Counted from the first letter of the stretch, positions 18,445-26,866 are shown. The stretch is 64,000 nt of DNA from Sphingomonas_Q fennica_A (GCA_036946415.1 JAQIJD010000006.1:62001-126000); one strand, 5' to 3'. A program made the numbers and translations. The notes: generated by a model from the letters alone, not told the origin.

Positions 18445-18921
18445 ATGGCGACGGTCGAGAAGCTGCCGATGCTGGAAGACGGGCAGCGGATGCTGAACGA
18501 GCAGCTCCACCAGCTGAAGGTGGAGCGCCCGCAGATCATCGACGCGATCGAGGAAGCGCGCGCCCATGGCGACCTTTCCGAAAACGCCGAATATCATGCC
18601 GCCAAGGAGCGGCAGGGCCAGATCGAGGCGATGATCGCCGACATCGAGGACAAATTGTCGCGCGCGATGGTGATCGATCCGACCACGCTGTCGGGCGACA
18701 AGGTGGTGTTCGGCGCCACCGTCCACCTCCTCGACGAGGACGACAAGCCCGTCACCTACCAGATCGTCGGCCAGGTCGAGGCGGATGCCAAGGCGGGGCG
18801 CATCTCCTACAATTCGCCGCTCGGCCGGGCGCTGATCGGGCGCAAGGTGGGCGACGACGTGGAGGTGACGGTGCCGTCCGGCGACCGGTACTATTCGATC
18901 GACAGCATCGCCTTCGTCTGA
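18445..18921 (+). CDS. greA: Transcription elongation factor GreA
   Basis: The 158-aa protein has the N-terminal antiparallel coiled coil (residues about 10-75) tipped by the acidic pair in GDLSENAEYHAAKE, which enters the RNA polymerase secondary channel and triggers cleavage of backtracked RNA. The C-terminal FKBP-like domain ends with NSPLGRALIGRKVGDDVEV. ATG at 18445 is 83 bases after carB, and greA following carB is a common alphaproteobacterial order. Confidence 0.97.
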   Translation: MATVEKLPMLEDGQRMLNEQLHQLKVERPQIIDAIEEARAHGDLSENAEYHAAKERQGQIEAMIADIEDKLSRAMVIDPTTLSGDKVVFGATVHLLDEDDKPVTYQIVGQVEADAKAGRISYNSPLGRALIGRKVGDDVEVTVPSGDRYYSIDSIAFV

Positions 18922-18962
18922 TCGGCGGCCGACCGCCCCCGACGATCGATCGCCCCGCCGCC

Positions 18963-19592
18963 ATGCAGCAGCCCCCCGCCCGCGCCACCATCGCCCTCGT
19001 CGGCGTGACGATCTTCGCCTGGGCGGCGGCGGTGGCGAGCGGGCAGGAGGGAGCGCTGGTCGCCTGGGGCGGGTTCATCCCCGCGCGGGTGAATGGGGCG
19101 CTGGCCGTGCAGGGCGCGCTGCCGGTGGCGCTGACGCCGCTGAGCGCCGCGCTGCTGCATGGCGGGGCGATCCACCTCCTCTTCAACATGCTGGTGCTGG
19201 GTTTTTGCGGCAAGGCGACCGAGCGGGTCATCGGGCCGGGGCCGTTCCTGTTCCTCTACGTGGCGGGCGCCTATGTCGCCGCGCTGTTCCAGTTCCTGGC
19301 GGATGCGGGCGGTACGCTGCCGATGATCGGGGCGAGCGGCGCCGCCTCCGCCGTCATCGCGGCCTATGCGATCTTCTATGGCGAACGGCGCCAGCTGGCC
19401 GCCGACCGCCGCGTCTCGCGCCTGCTCAACCTCGCCTGGCTGGCGGCGGCGTGGGTGGCGCTGCAACTGCTGGTGGCGCTGGCGACCAATGCGGTGGGCA
19501 TATTGATCGCCGCAGCGGCGCATATCGGCGGCTTCCTGGCGGGAATGGCACTGGCACAGCCGCTGCTGCGGTGGCGCTATCGCCGGGCGTAA
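18963..19592 (+). CDS. Rhomboid family intramembrane serine protease
   Basis: The 209-aa protein has about six membrane helices. Rhomboid landmarks are HGGAIHLLFNMLVLGFCGKATE (His and Asn of the oxyanion region), the nucleophile in GASGAASAVIAAYA, and the catalytic His in AAAHIGGFLAGM. It would cleave membrane proteins within the bilayer, with an unknown target. It starts 41 bases after greA and is probably co-transcribed. Confidence 0.92.
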   Translation: MQQPPARATIALVGVTIFAWAAAVASGQEGALVAWGGFIPARVNGALAVQGALPVALTPLSAALLHGGAIHLLFNMLVLGFCGKATERVIGPGPFLFLYVAGAYVAALFQFLADAGGTLPMIGASGAASAVIAAYAIFYGERRQLAADRRVSRLLNLAWLAAAWVALQLLVALATNAVGILIAAAAHIGGFLAGMALAQPLLRWRYRRA

Positions 19593-19632
19593 GGCGGGCC
19601 GGTGCCCCTTTCGGGATAGGCGACGCGACCGC

Positions 19633-19860
19633 TTACTGCTTTCCGGCGGGCTTGCCCGTTTCCCGATCCAGCACGACATAGCCCGTCGTCGGCTGATCGA
19701 GCGATTGCGGCGGGGGCGTGCGGGTGCCGCCGATCGCGACGGTGCGGGCGCGGCTGCCGGGGGTGGCGGGGCCGGCCGGCGCCCGGTGCGAAAGGTGCCA
19801 GGCGACGAGGCCCGCGGCGACGATCGCCACCACCACCGCAATCCGGGTCGATCTGCGCAT
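19633..19860 (-). CDS. Small single-pass membrane protein of unknown function
   Basis: The 75-aa product has an N-terminal basic start and hydrophobic helix (STRIAVVVAIVAAGLVAWHL), followed by a Pro/Gly-rich tail ending in TTGYVVLDRETGKPAGKQ. It would be anchored with the tail in the periplasm. ATG at 19860 is followed by coding-like composition, and the frame upstream (to 20058) runs into a terminator hairpin, so it was cut back. It lies downstream of the RTX gene on the same strand but beyond a terminator. No family recognised. Confidence 0.6.
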   Translation of the reverse strand: MRRSTRIAVVVAIVAAGLVAWHLSHRAPAGPATPGSRARTVAIGGTRTPPPQSLDQPTTGYVVLDRETGKPAGKQ

Positions 19861-19930
19861 AGCCCCTCCAATCGGGGATGCGAGCGCGTGGCGGCGCTTT
19901 CGGTTCCGCGTAAGTGTTTGAAGGGAAAGG

Positions 19931-19958
19931 CGCCCCGCCCGCTGTCGCGGGCGGGGCG
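19931..19958 (-). terminator. Intrinsic terminator of the RTX gene
   Basis: CGCCCCGCCCGC and GCGGGCGGGGCG form a perfect 12-bp G+C stem with a TGTC loop, starting 7 bases after the RTX stop codon. On the minus strand the stem is followed by CCTTTCCCTTC, a broken pyrimidine/U tract. This is the clearest intrinsic terminator in the window. Confidence 0.7.
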
Positions 19959-19964
19959 GGCCGT

Positions 19965-22313
19965 TCAGATGGCCAAGGCGTCGTCCAGGCTGCCCACGCC
20001 GGCGGCGGAGCCGACGCGGCTGTAGACATAATATTGGACGCCGCCCGCATCCTCCCACAGGCCGTCATATTCGAGCTGGCGGACGCGGCGGCCATCCTCG
20101 GCGAAGACGGCGACACCGTGGTCGGCATCGATATCCAGCACGCGGTTGCCGCCGAACGAGATGATCCCGTTGCTGTTGCTGTCAAAGATGCGGGTGCGGC
20201 TGAGCAGCAGGTCGTCCGCGCCGAAATCGGCGATGGTGGCGAGGCCGCTGGCATCCTCGGGCCGGAACACGAAGATGTCGTCGCCGCCGCCGCCGACCAG
20301 CCGGTCGCGCCCGCCGTTGCCGAGGAACAGTTCGGCCGCGCCGGTGCCGGTGAGCGCATTGGCGTTGGCATCGCCGACGATGCGGATCGGGCCGGTGCCG
20401 CCGGCGCTGTCGTCGTTGAGGATCGTCAGCGTCGCGCTGTCGGTCAGGATCGTGGCGGGGGTGCTGACGCCGGTGATCGAGAGCGTCAGCGTCTCGTCCG
20501 CCTCCACCGCGGTATCGCCGCGCACCGAGACGACGATGTCACGCGTCAGTTCGCCCGCCTCGAAGCGGATCGAGGTGGGGAGGCTGCCGGCGATGTCGGC
20601 GGCGCCGGCGGTGCCGGCGCGGCCCAGGCTGACGATCGCGGCATCGTCGCCGCGATCGCGCGAGACGGTGAAGACCACGTCGGTGGTGCCGCTGTCGCCT
20701 TCGGTGACGGACGAAGTGGCGGTGCTGATGCTGTAATTGGCGGTGGTGATGACCTCGAGCAGCCGGGCGACGACCTCCGCCGGGTTGGACGCGGTGAGGA
20801 CGGTGCCGCCGGTCTCCTCGGACGCTTCCTCCAGCCCCGCGTCGGGCGTGGTGAAGCCGGTGATGAAGATGGTGGTGATCTGGACGATCGCCTTGCCGCC
20901 GGGCGGGGTGACGACGATCGGATCGCCCGGCTGCGAGACGACGGGATCGTCCTCGCTGCCCGGATCGAAGCCGGCGAAGCTCAGCTCGAACGTATCGACC
21001 GCGCCGATCGTGCCCAGCGCGCTGGTGGTGCGGGCGGAGATGGTGGCGCCGATGTTGGTGGCGTAGGTCAGCACCGTCGGCAGCAGGAAGGCGTCCTTGG
21101 CGGTGGCGTCGGTGAACAGCGCCACTTTCTTGGTGCCCGCCCCCGGCCGCCATTCGCCGGCGCTGCCGTCCAGCGCCTTCAGCAGGCCGTCGAACGCGGT
21201 TTCCGGAAAGTCCCCGCCGCCGCCCACGCTGATGCCGTTGATGGCGTTGAGCGCCGCCGTCTTGCGATCGGCGAAACTGTCCTGATCGGTGAAGCGCAGG
21301 TTGACCAGCGTCGGTTCGCCGTAGGTATTGTCCTTGTAGGTGACGACGTTGATCCGCGCGTCCGTCTGGTTGTTGTTGAACAGTGCGTTGATGACGCCCG
21401 ACGCCGCCGATTTCACCGCGGCGATATCGTCCCACATGCTGCCCGTCGTATCGACGACGAACGAGAAGTCGGTCTGGAAGGTGAGGCCGCTCTTGGCGAG
21501 GTTGAAGGTCTGCCCGCCTTCGAACTGGACGCGTTCGAGATTGGCGATCGTGTCCGTCCCCTCGTTGGCGGCGCCGCGGACGTGGCGCGAGGTCCAGGTG
21601 CCGTCGGCATTGAGGCGGATGTCATAGTCGGTCGGCTTGCCGGTCAGCACCACCGTATCGACGCCCGCGCCGCCATCCAGCGTATCGTTGCCGCCGCCTC
21701 CGAACAGGAAGTCGTTGCCGTTGCCCGACCGGAGGCGGTTGCCCGAAGCGCCGCCGATCAGCAGATCGCGCGATTCGCCCGCGGCGCTCGAATTCCAGTC
21801 GCGGTTGCCCGACTGCGATCGATCGATCGCAGCCCCGTTGGTATAGGCGAAGCCCGCCGTCAGCACGCTGGCATCGCCCACGGAGATGTAGGCGTTGCGT
21901 TCCGGCAGGCCGAGCTGATCGAGGATGATGTTGGTCCGGCGCACCGTATCGCCGGCATAGTCGACGGTGTTGTTCCAATTGTCGCCGAGGCCGCCGATCG
22001 CGTGGACCAGTTCGTGGACCAGGACGTGCTGGTTCTGCACGGCCACCGCATTGCCGTTGTTGTCGATATAGCTGAAGCCGGTCAGCGAGGTCGGATCGAA
22101 CGATACGACGCCCGAATTGATGACCGCATTGGCGGCGTTGGCGACGTTGTTGATCGTGATCGTCTTGCCCGGCTGCGCGATCCATGCGTCGATCAGCGCG
22201 CGCGCCGAGGCCGAACCGTCATAGGCGCCCTTGATCTGGGCGCGGATCGTGGCGGCGGCCGCCGCGGCATAACCGTTCACCGCCAGTTTGGCGTTCACAT
22301 CTGTCCAAGCCAT
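19965..22313 (-). CDS. Modular RTX protein: HExxH metallopeptidase-like, VWA, Calx-beta and RTX repeats
   Basis: The 782-aa protein has no classical signal peptide, as expected for type I secretion substrates. Order of parts: an N-terminal domain with the zinc motif HELVH (residues 100-104) in VLVHELVHAIGGLGDNW; RTX nonapeptides near 190-225 (SGNGNDFLFGGGGNDTLDGG); a von Willebrand A domain near 281-520 with MIDAS start DTTGSM (288-293); a Calx-beta domain near 535-630 (VEADETLTLSIT, LTILNDDS); a second RTX block near 650-690 (GGRDRLVGGGGDD); and a C-terminal uncleaved-signal-like region ending LDDALAI. ATG at 22313 follows GGGGGAG. Likely secreted and calcium-stabilised; the target is unknown. 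No T1SS transporter genes are seen nearby. Confidence 0.82.
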   Translation of the reverse strand: MAWTDVNAKLAVNGYAAAAAATIRAQIKGAYDGSASARALIDAWIAQPGKTITINNVANAANAVINSGVVSFDPTSLTGFSYIDNNGNAVAVQNQHVLVHELVHAIGGLGDNWNNTVDYAGDTVRRTNIILDQLGLPERNAYISVGDASVLTAGFAYTNGAAIDRSQSGNRDWNSSAAGESRDLLIGGASGNRLRSGNGNDFLFGGGGNDTLDGGAGVDTVVLTGKPTDYDIRLNADGTWTSRHVRGAANEGTDTIANLERVQFEGGQTFNLAKSGLTFQTDFSFVVDTTGSMWDDIAAVKSAASGVINALFNNNQTDARINVVTYKDNTYGEPTLVNLRFTDQDSFADRKTAALNAINGISVGGGGDFPETAFDGLLKALDGSAGEWRPGAGTKKVALFTDATAKDAFLLPTVLTYATNIGATISARTTSALGTIGAVDTFELSFAGFDPGSEDDPVVSQPGDPIVVTPPGGKAIVQITTIFITGFTTPDAGLEEASEETGGTVLTASNPAEVVARLLEVITTANYSISTATSSVTEGDSGTTDVVFTVSRDRGDDAAIVSLGRAGTAGAADIAGSLPTSIRFEAGELTRDIVVSVRGDTAVEADETLTLSITGVSTPATILTDSATLTILNDDSAGGTGPIRIVGDANANALTGTGAAELFLGNGGRDRLVGGGGDDIFVFRPEDASGLATIADFGADDLLLSRTRIFDSNSNGIISFGGNRVLDIDADHGVAVFAEDGRRVRQLEYDGLWEDAGGVQYYVYSRVGSAAGVGSLDDALAI

Positions 22314-22336
22314 GTCTTCTCCCCCATCCTGCGTGG

Positions 22337-23098
22337 TCAGTAAGTCAGATCCCTGGTGAGCCGCCGGGCGGCGTGAATGTCCGCCAAGGCAATGCGCCGT
22401 TCGTCCCCCTTCAGGCAGCGCCCGATCAGCAGCGTGGCGAGGCGCGCGTAGCGCGGCGCCAGCCGTTCGCCGACCGTCGTCGCAAAGGCTTCCGCGCCAT
22501 CGGCGAAGCGGCCGAAGGCGGAGCGCGGGGCATGGCCGAACAGCCAGCGCAATTCGCCCGGCAGGCCCGCCGACGCGGCCATGCCGGGCGTGGCGGCATG
22601 GAGATCGGCGAGGCGATCGAAGGACGAGCGGGCGAAAGGCCGGGCGGCGTCACCCGCGGGCGCGAGACCGGCGAGCGCCGCCTGATCGCTGAGCAGCTGG
22701 CGCAGGTTCCAGCGCAGCGTGCCGGCGACCGCAGGCATGCCGCCGCGCGTCACCGACAGATCGAACCAGGGGGCGGTGATCCGGCACGAGGCGCCAGCGC
22801 CGGCGGGTGGATCGGCGGGAAGCGGCGGCAGCGGCCGATCGCCCGAGGTGACGAGCGGCAGCGCCACGAAGCGCAGCGTGGCGGAGGCGGGCGGCAGGCC
22901 GGCGACCACGGCCGCGGCGAAGGCCTGGAACGCGGGATCGCCGATCCGCTCCACCGATCCGACCGGATCGGCGCCGGCCGCCGGCTCGAAAATCTCCAGT
23001 CGCACGTCCCGGCCGATCCGCGCCTCGCCCGCGGCCGATGCGGCAAGGCCGGCCCCGATCGGAATGGCGGCAAGCAGGGAAGAACGCAGCGAGCGCAT
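22337..23098 (-). CDS. Secreted protein of unknown function upstream of the RTX gene
   Basis: From ATG at 23098 the product is 253 aa with a signal peptide (RSLRSSLLAAIPIGAGLAA, cleavage near AASAAGEA). The mature part is Ala/Pro/Arg-rich and holds two cysteines, one in ASCRITAPWFDL and one in IGRCLKGDER. It ends 23 bases before the RTX start and is probably in one transcript with it. A link to RTX folding, regulation or secretion is an inference from position. No known domain recognised. A longer frame from 23164 adds residues without signal-peptide character. Confidence 0.65.
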   Translation of the reverse strand: MRSLRSSLLAAIPIGAGLAASAAGEARIGRDVRLEIFEPAAGADPVGSVERIGDPAFQAFAAAVVAGLPPASATLRFVALPLVTSGDRPLPPLPADPPAGAGASCRITAPWFDLSVTRGGMPAVAGTLRWNLRQLLSDQAALAGLAPAGDAARPFARSSFDRLADLHAATPGMAASAGLPGELRWLFGHAPRSAFGRFADGAEAFATTVGERLAPRYARLATLLIGRCLKGDERRIALADIHAARRLTRDLTY

Positions 23099-23355
23099 GC
23101 AATGATTCCGCGACAGGAAGAAGCCGGTTACGCGAATCACACAGGCCGTGGCCTTCCACCACAATAGTCACGCGCCGGCAGCACGATCAAGCGCGAAACA
23201 CTTGGTCGCGAAGGCAAATCGGCGGCGGCGCTGCTGTAATAAGGCAGATGCGGTCGCGCTGCGAAACGGAACTATAGTTGGGCAAACAAATGTTAGGCGT
23301 GTTCGTCTGTCCGCCGTGCAGACGTAGGCAGACGGGCGTGCGGAGGCGGGGGGGG

Positions 23356-23439
23356 TGGTGCGGGCGGTCGGACTCGAACCGACATGTATTGCTACGGCGG
23401 ATTTTGAGTCCGCTGCGTCTACCATTCCGCCACGCCCGC
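23356..23439 (-). tRNA. tRNA-Leu (anticodon CAA), CCA encoded
   Basis: On the minus strand the 7-bp acceptor stem is GCGGGCG (23433-23439) with CGCCCGC (23360-23366), followed by discriminator A and an encoded CCA. The anticodon arm is GCGGA-CTCAAAA-TCCGC, giving anticodon CAA for UUG codons. The T arm is GTCGG-TTCGAGT-CCGAC. A long variable arm of about 13 bases (CGTAGCAATACAT) marks it as class II, as for Leu. It lies 43 bases downstream of the methyltransferase gene. Confidence 0.96.
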
Positions 23440-23482
23440 GCGGGATGCCGCCCCATATCGCGTCCGCGCGCGCTTTGCCAGA

Positions 23483-24061
23483 TCAAGCCCGCATTGCGGC
23501 GATCACCCGCCAGCGGCCCGTCGCGCGGACGATGCGGACCCGCCAGCGCCCGCCCGCCTCTCTCAGGAAGCGTCGCTGGAGGGGTTCGGCATGCTGGACG
23601 AAATCGTGGAAGTCGATGCGGTGGTGGGCGAGCACCAGCCGCCCGCCGGGGCGAAGCGCGCGCGCCGCATCCGCCGCCAGCCGCGCCATCGCCGGGGCGG
23701 ACAGATAATAGAGCAGTTCGGCGACGACGATCGCATCGTAGCGCGCGCGCGGGAAGGGGGCGGGCACGGCGAGGCGGAGGGCGCGGGCCCGCGGGGCGAA
23801 GCGCGCGATCGCCTGTGCCGTCAGCCGCGTTCCGGCGGCGGTCGCCTCGGTCGCGTCCAGCCGCAGCGTGCGTGGCGCGATGGCGGCGCTGTTAGATCCG
23901 TTGCCGGCCGCCACCTCCAGCACGCGGCCGAGCGGCCCCGGCCCCAGCGCATGGAGGATCGCCTGCCGCTTCACCGCCTCGTCGCGATCGGTGAAGGTGG
24001 ACCAGGGATCGGGATCGTCCGCGAAGCGCGCGTCGAAGCCGGCGAGGTCGATCGCGCTCAT
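23483..24061 (-). CDS. NodS-like class I SAM-dependent methyltransferase
   Basis: The 192-aa protein begins FDARFADDPDPWSTFTDRDE, the entry segment typical of NodS-type N-methyltransferases. The SAM-binding motif is VLEVAAGNGSNSAAIAP near residue 48, and AIVVAELLYYL and ALRPGGRLVLAHH are later class I motifs. NodS methylates the deacetylated sugar nitrogen in Nod factors; the substrate here is unknown. Its ATG (24061) overlaps the stop of the PIG-L deacetylase gene (ATGA), so translation is coupled and the deacetylase would expose an amine this enzyme could use. Last gene of the four-gene set. Confidence 0.82.
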   Translation of the reverse strand: MSAIDLAGFDARFADDPDPWSTFTDRDEAVKRQAILHALGPGPLGRVLEVAAGNGSNSAAIAPRTLRLDATEATAAGTRLTAQAIARFAPRARALRLAVPAPFPRARYDAIVVAELLYYLSAPAMARLAADAARALRPGGRLVLAHHRIDFHDFVQHAEPLQRRFLREAGGRWRVRIVRATGRWRVIAAMRA

Positions 24062-24696
24062 GCGCGCGCGAACCATTCGCGCTGGCGGGTGAAGCCGGCG
24101 ATCTGCCGCGGCGTCATCGCGAAGCCCGACGGATCGTCGCTGATGGCGCCGCATTGGGTGCGATAGCCGCGGAGCGTCGCCCGCTTGGCGAGGCGGTCGC
24201 GCGCGTCGAGGATCAACGCGTGGGCATCGCGGCGGCGCGTGCCCTGCGGCCAGACGCGGTAGCCGAGGCGGCGCGCGCCGGGCAGGCGGGCGGCGGCGAG
24301 GTGGCGGGCGGTGGTGCGGTGATCGGCGTGATCGTCCCCCGCGCAGGGGCCGACCACCAGCCGCGCGCCCCAGCGCGCGGCGGCGGCGGCAATGCGGTGG
24401 GCGGCGGTGGGGTCCGCCGCCAGATCGCCGTCCGGAAGGCCGAGGAAGTGGCAGTCAGCGGCGGTCAGCCCCATCCGCCGTGCGGCGCGGCGCGTCTCGG
24501 CGGCGCGGGCGGCGGCGAGGCGGCGGCGCGGCCAGCGGACGCTGCCGGGGTGGGACGCGCCGCCGTCCGTCACGATCAGCAGCCGCACGCGCGTGCCGCG
24601 GCGGCGGAGGCGGCGGACGAGCGCGAAGCAGCCGATCGTCTCGTCATCGGAATGCGGTGCCACGATCAGCGCGCGGGCGGTGCGGCGCGGGATCAC
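24058..24696 (-). CDS. PIG-L family (LmbE-like) deacetylase
   Basis: The 212-aa protein starts ALIVAPHSDDETIGC, the zinc-binding P-H-x-D-D-E motif of the PIG-L/LmbE family (usually AHPDDE; here Ser replaces Pro). It also has FLGLPDGDL and the second histidine block CAGDDHADHRTTARHLA. The family removes N-acetyl groups from sugars such as GlcNAc-PI, GlcNAc-Ins or other glycoconjugates. The start GTG at 24696 overlaps the stop of the upstream gene (GTGA) and its own stop overlaps the methyltransferase start. Very Arg/Ala-rich composition. Confidence 0.88.
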   Translation of the reverse strand: MIPRRTARALIVAPHSDDETIGCFALVRRLRRRGTRVRLLIVTDGGASHPGSVRWPRRRLAAARAAETRRAARRMGLTAADCHFLGLPDGDLAADPTAAHRIAAAAARWGARLVVGPCAGDDHADHRTTARHLAAARLPGARRLGYRVWPQGTRRRDAHALILDARDRLAKRATLRGYRTQCGAISDDPSGFAMTPRQIAGFTRQREWFARA

Positions 24697-25661
24697 AGGT
24701 CGGCGCGCAGCCGGCCGGCGGCGACGGCGGCGCCCACCCGCATGCGCTGCGCATCGGGGCCGGGCTGGCGGAGGTAGACCATCAGGTCGGTCAGGTGCGG
24801 GCAGAGCGGATGATCGAGGAACAGCCCTTCCAGCCCCACCGCCTCCTGCGCCAGCGTGATCGCCGCACCCCCCTGTGCATAGACGGCGGCGCGCGCTGCG
24901 GCGACGTGGGCGAGGCGCGTCTCGTCGTCGCCGCCCGTGAACCAGGCCGCCGCCGCGGTGCGCACCGCGCCCGCCGCCGCCTCGGCCGCCGCATGGAGTG
25001 CCGCCAGCCGACCGGACTGGTGCGGATCGGCGGCGCGCCCCGCCGCCACCAGATGATCGCGCACCCGATCGACCAGCCCGGCGATACCGCCGGCCTGGAC
25101 GGCGGCGAAGCGCAGCGCCCCGCCCGAGAAATAGGGCTCGCGCACATAATCGCCGGCCGCGCCGATCCGGTCGGCGGCGGCGACCGGCGCATGCCGCCAG
25201 CGGACGCGATGCGTTTCCGACCGGTGCATGCCCATCACGCGCCACCAGTCGCCCTCGATCGCGGGCGGCGTGCGGGCGAGATCGACCAGCAGCAACTGTC
25301 GCTGCCCGCCGAGATCGGCGGTGACGAGCGCGTGCGTGACGAGGCCGGCGCCCGAGGCGAAGCTCTTGCCGCCGTCGATCCGGTCGCCGGCGAGGGTGAG
25401 GCCTTCGCCCGGCAGATCGGCATTCCAGACGCCGAGGATCGCGCCCTCCGCCTGGGCCGCTGCCGCCTGCGCCGGGGTGCCGTAGCGGGCGACGATCTGG
25501 CGGGCGTCGACATGCCCCTCGAACAGCCGGCCGAGCGGCAGATCGCGCCGCCCCGTGGCGTAGAGCAGGCGGAGCAGCGCCAGCATCGCCGGGGCGTCCG
25601 GCGGATCGCCCGCGACCGGAAGCGCCCGCGTGGCATCGGCGATGGCGGCGGCGAGGCTCAT
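24693..25661 (-). CDS. Acyl-CoA dehydrogenase-like protein
   Basis: The 322-aa protein is shorter than ordinary acyl-CoA dehydrogenases (about 380). It keeps the middle beta domain (GVWNADLPGEGLTLAGDRIDG, cited in part, and VMGMHRSETHRVRW) and the C-terminal helical bundle (QEAVGLEGLFLDHPLCPHLTD). The N-terminal helical domain is reduced and a clear catalytic base is not visible, so dehydrogenase activity is uncertain. It may be a flavin-dependent oxidase of an acyl or amino group on the same glycoconjugate. ATG at 25661 overlaps the glycosyltransferase stop (ATGA). Confidence 0.78.
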   Translation of the reverse strand: MSLAAAIADATRALPVAGDPPDAPAMLALLRLLYATGRRDLPLGRLFEGHVDARQIVARYGTPAQAAAAQAEGAILGVWNADLPGEGLTLAGDRIDGGKSFASGAGLVTHALVTADLGGQRQLLLVDLARTPPAIEGDWWRVMGMHRSETHRVRWRHAPVAAADRIGAAGDYVREPYFSGGALRFAAVQAGGIAGLVDRVRDHLVAAGRAADPHQSGRLAALHAAAEAAAGAVRTAAAAWFTGGDDETRLAHVAAARAAVYAQGGAAITLAQEAVGLEGLFLDHPLCPHLTDLMVYLRQPGPDAQRMRVGAAVAAGRLRADL

Positions 25662-26662
25662 GCCGCGACCGGGGCTGCGGCGGGATGGAGGGCTGTGAGC
25701 AGCGCCTCCGCCACGGGCAGCGGCACCTGCCGCATGCCGCCCGGCGGCACCGGCACGACGCGCATCGCGAAGGCTTCCGCATTGGGGCAGTCGCGGGCGA
25801 CGCCGATCGCGTGGGCGGCGGTGAGGCCGATCGCGGCGGCGATGCGGGCGGGCGCGCCCTCCGCCCAGGCGCTGCGGGCGGCGGCGTGCATGCGATATTG
25901 CCACGCGGCATCGGCCGGGTGGGCCACCGTCACCGCAGCCGGCCCTTCCCCGTCGAGCGCGGCGAGCGCGGTGGCGAGGCCGCCCGCCGCGCGGCCCTGC
26001 CGCCGATCCGAGGTGACGACCACCGCCGCCGCATCGCGGCGGACGCGGAGGCCGGCGCGGGCGGCATCGTCGACGATCCGCGCGTCCTCGCCCGCGGCGA
26101 GCGGCGCGAAGCCGCCCGCGGCGCGATAGGCGGCGGAGCGGAAGCCGAGGTTGGCGCCGCCGCTGTGATGATGCGTCGCCGCCGCCTCCCAAGGCACGGG
26201 ATCGATCCGGCGGCGGAGGGTGAACAGCCGATCGTAATAAGCCTCGATCCTGTCCTGCAACGGCGCGGGGCGGGTGCCGCGGCGGCGGATGCGGCCGGCG
26301 ACGACATCCGCCGCGGCCAGCCCCTCCGCCATCGCCGCCGCCCAGCCGGGGGCGGGAACGCTGTCCGCATCGGTGGTGAGGAGCAGGCCGGGGGCGGGGC
26401 CGAGCGCCGCCTCACCGAGCGCCATCGCCGCGGCGCGCGCACGCCCGGCATTGGCGCCGGGCGTCGCCGGCCCCTGTGCGACATGCAGCGGATGGGGCAG
26501 GCCGGGCGCGGCCGCGGCGAGCAGCGCGGCGCTGCCGTCGCGGCAATCGTCGAGGAACAGGCAGATCGCCACCGGCCGCGTCTGGCAGGCCAGCCCCGCC
26601 AGCAGCGCGGGCAAGGCGGCAGCCTCGTTGCGGGCGGGAATGCAGACGGCGATCGGGATCAG
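25658..26662 (-). CDS. Family 2 glycosyltransferase, probable non-canonical start
   Basis: The GT-A fold is evident: the nucleotide-sugar strand IPIAVCIPARNEAAALPALL, the DxD-type motif in LLLTTDADSVPAPGWAAAM (near residue 90), a GGANLGFRSAAYRAAGGF acceptor-side block and GEDARIVDDAARAG. The first ordinary start, TTG at 26614, would delete IPARNE. The frame reads the whole motif back to CTG at 26662, with GAAGG about 8 bases upstream, before an in-frame TAG. I therefore place the start at CTG 26662 (334 aa); an ATC start is also possible. It heads the coupled four-gene set with deacetylase and methyltransferase. Confidence 0.78.
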   Translation of the reverse strand: MIPIAVCIPARNEAAALPALLAGLACQTRPVAICLFLDDCRDGSAALLAAAAPGLPHPLHVAQGPATPGANAGRARAAAMALGEAALGPAPGLLLTTDADSVPAPGWAAAMAEGLAAADVVAGRIRRRGTRPAPLQDRIEAYYDRLFTLRRRIDPVPWEAAATHHHSGGANLGFRSAAYRAAGGFAPLAAGEDARIVDDAARAGLRVRRDAAAVVVTSDRRQGRAAGGLATALAALDGEGPAAVTVAHPADAAWQYRMHAAARSAWAEGAPARIAAAIGLTAAHAIGVARDCPNAEAFAMRVVPVPPGGMRQVPLPVAEALLTALHPAAAPVAA

Positions 26663-26866
26663 GGCGGGATGCCTTCGGCTGGAGTGCCGAACAGCCTAGG
26701 CGATCGGCCGGGGAGGGACCATGCCCTAAATAGATCAAACACCTAATGCGGACACTTTTCGATAGAGTGGAACAGCGGATCGCAGATTATCGCTCTGATC
26801 GGAAAAGCGGCGTCGCGCTATATCGATCGGCGAAGGCGGCAGCGGCCGCCCGACGGGAGACAGACG

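Noticed and set aside
19914..22343. 809-residue plus-strand frame opposite the RTX gene
   Set aside because: It is the complement of the Gly/Asp-rich RTX gene and consists of Gly/Arg/Ala/Asp runs without motifs; the minus-strand gene has clear domains, a ribosome-binding site and a terminator.
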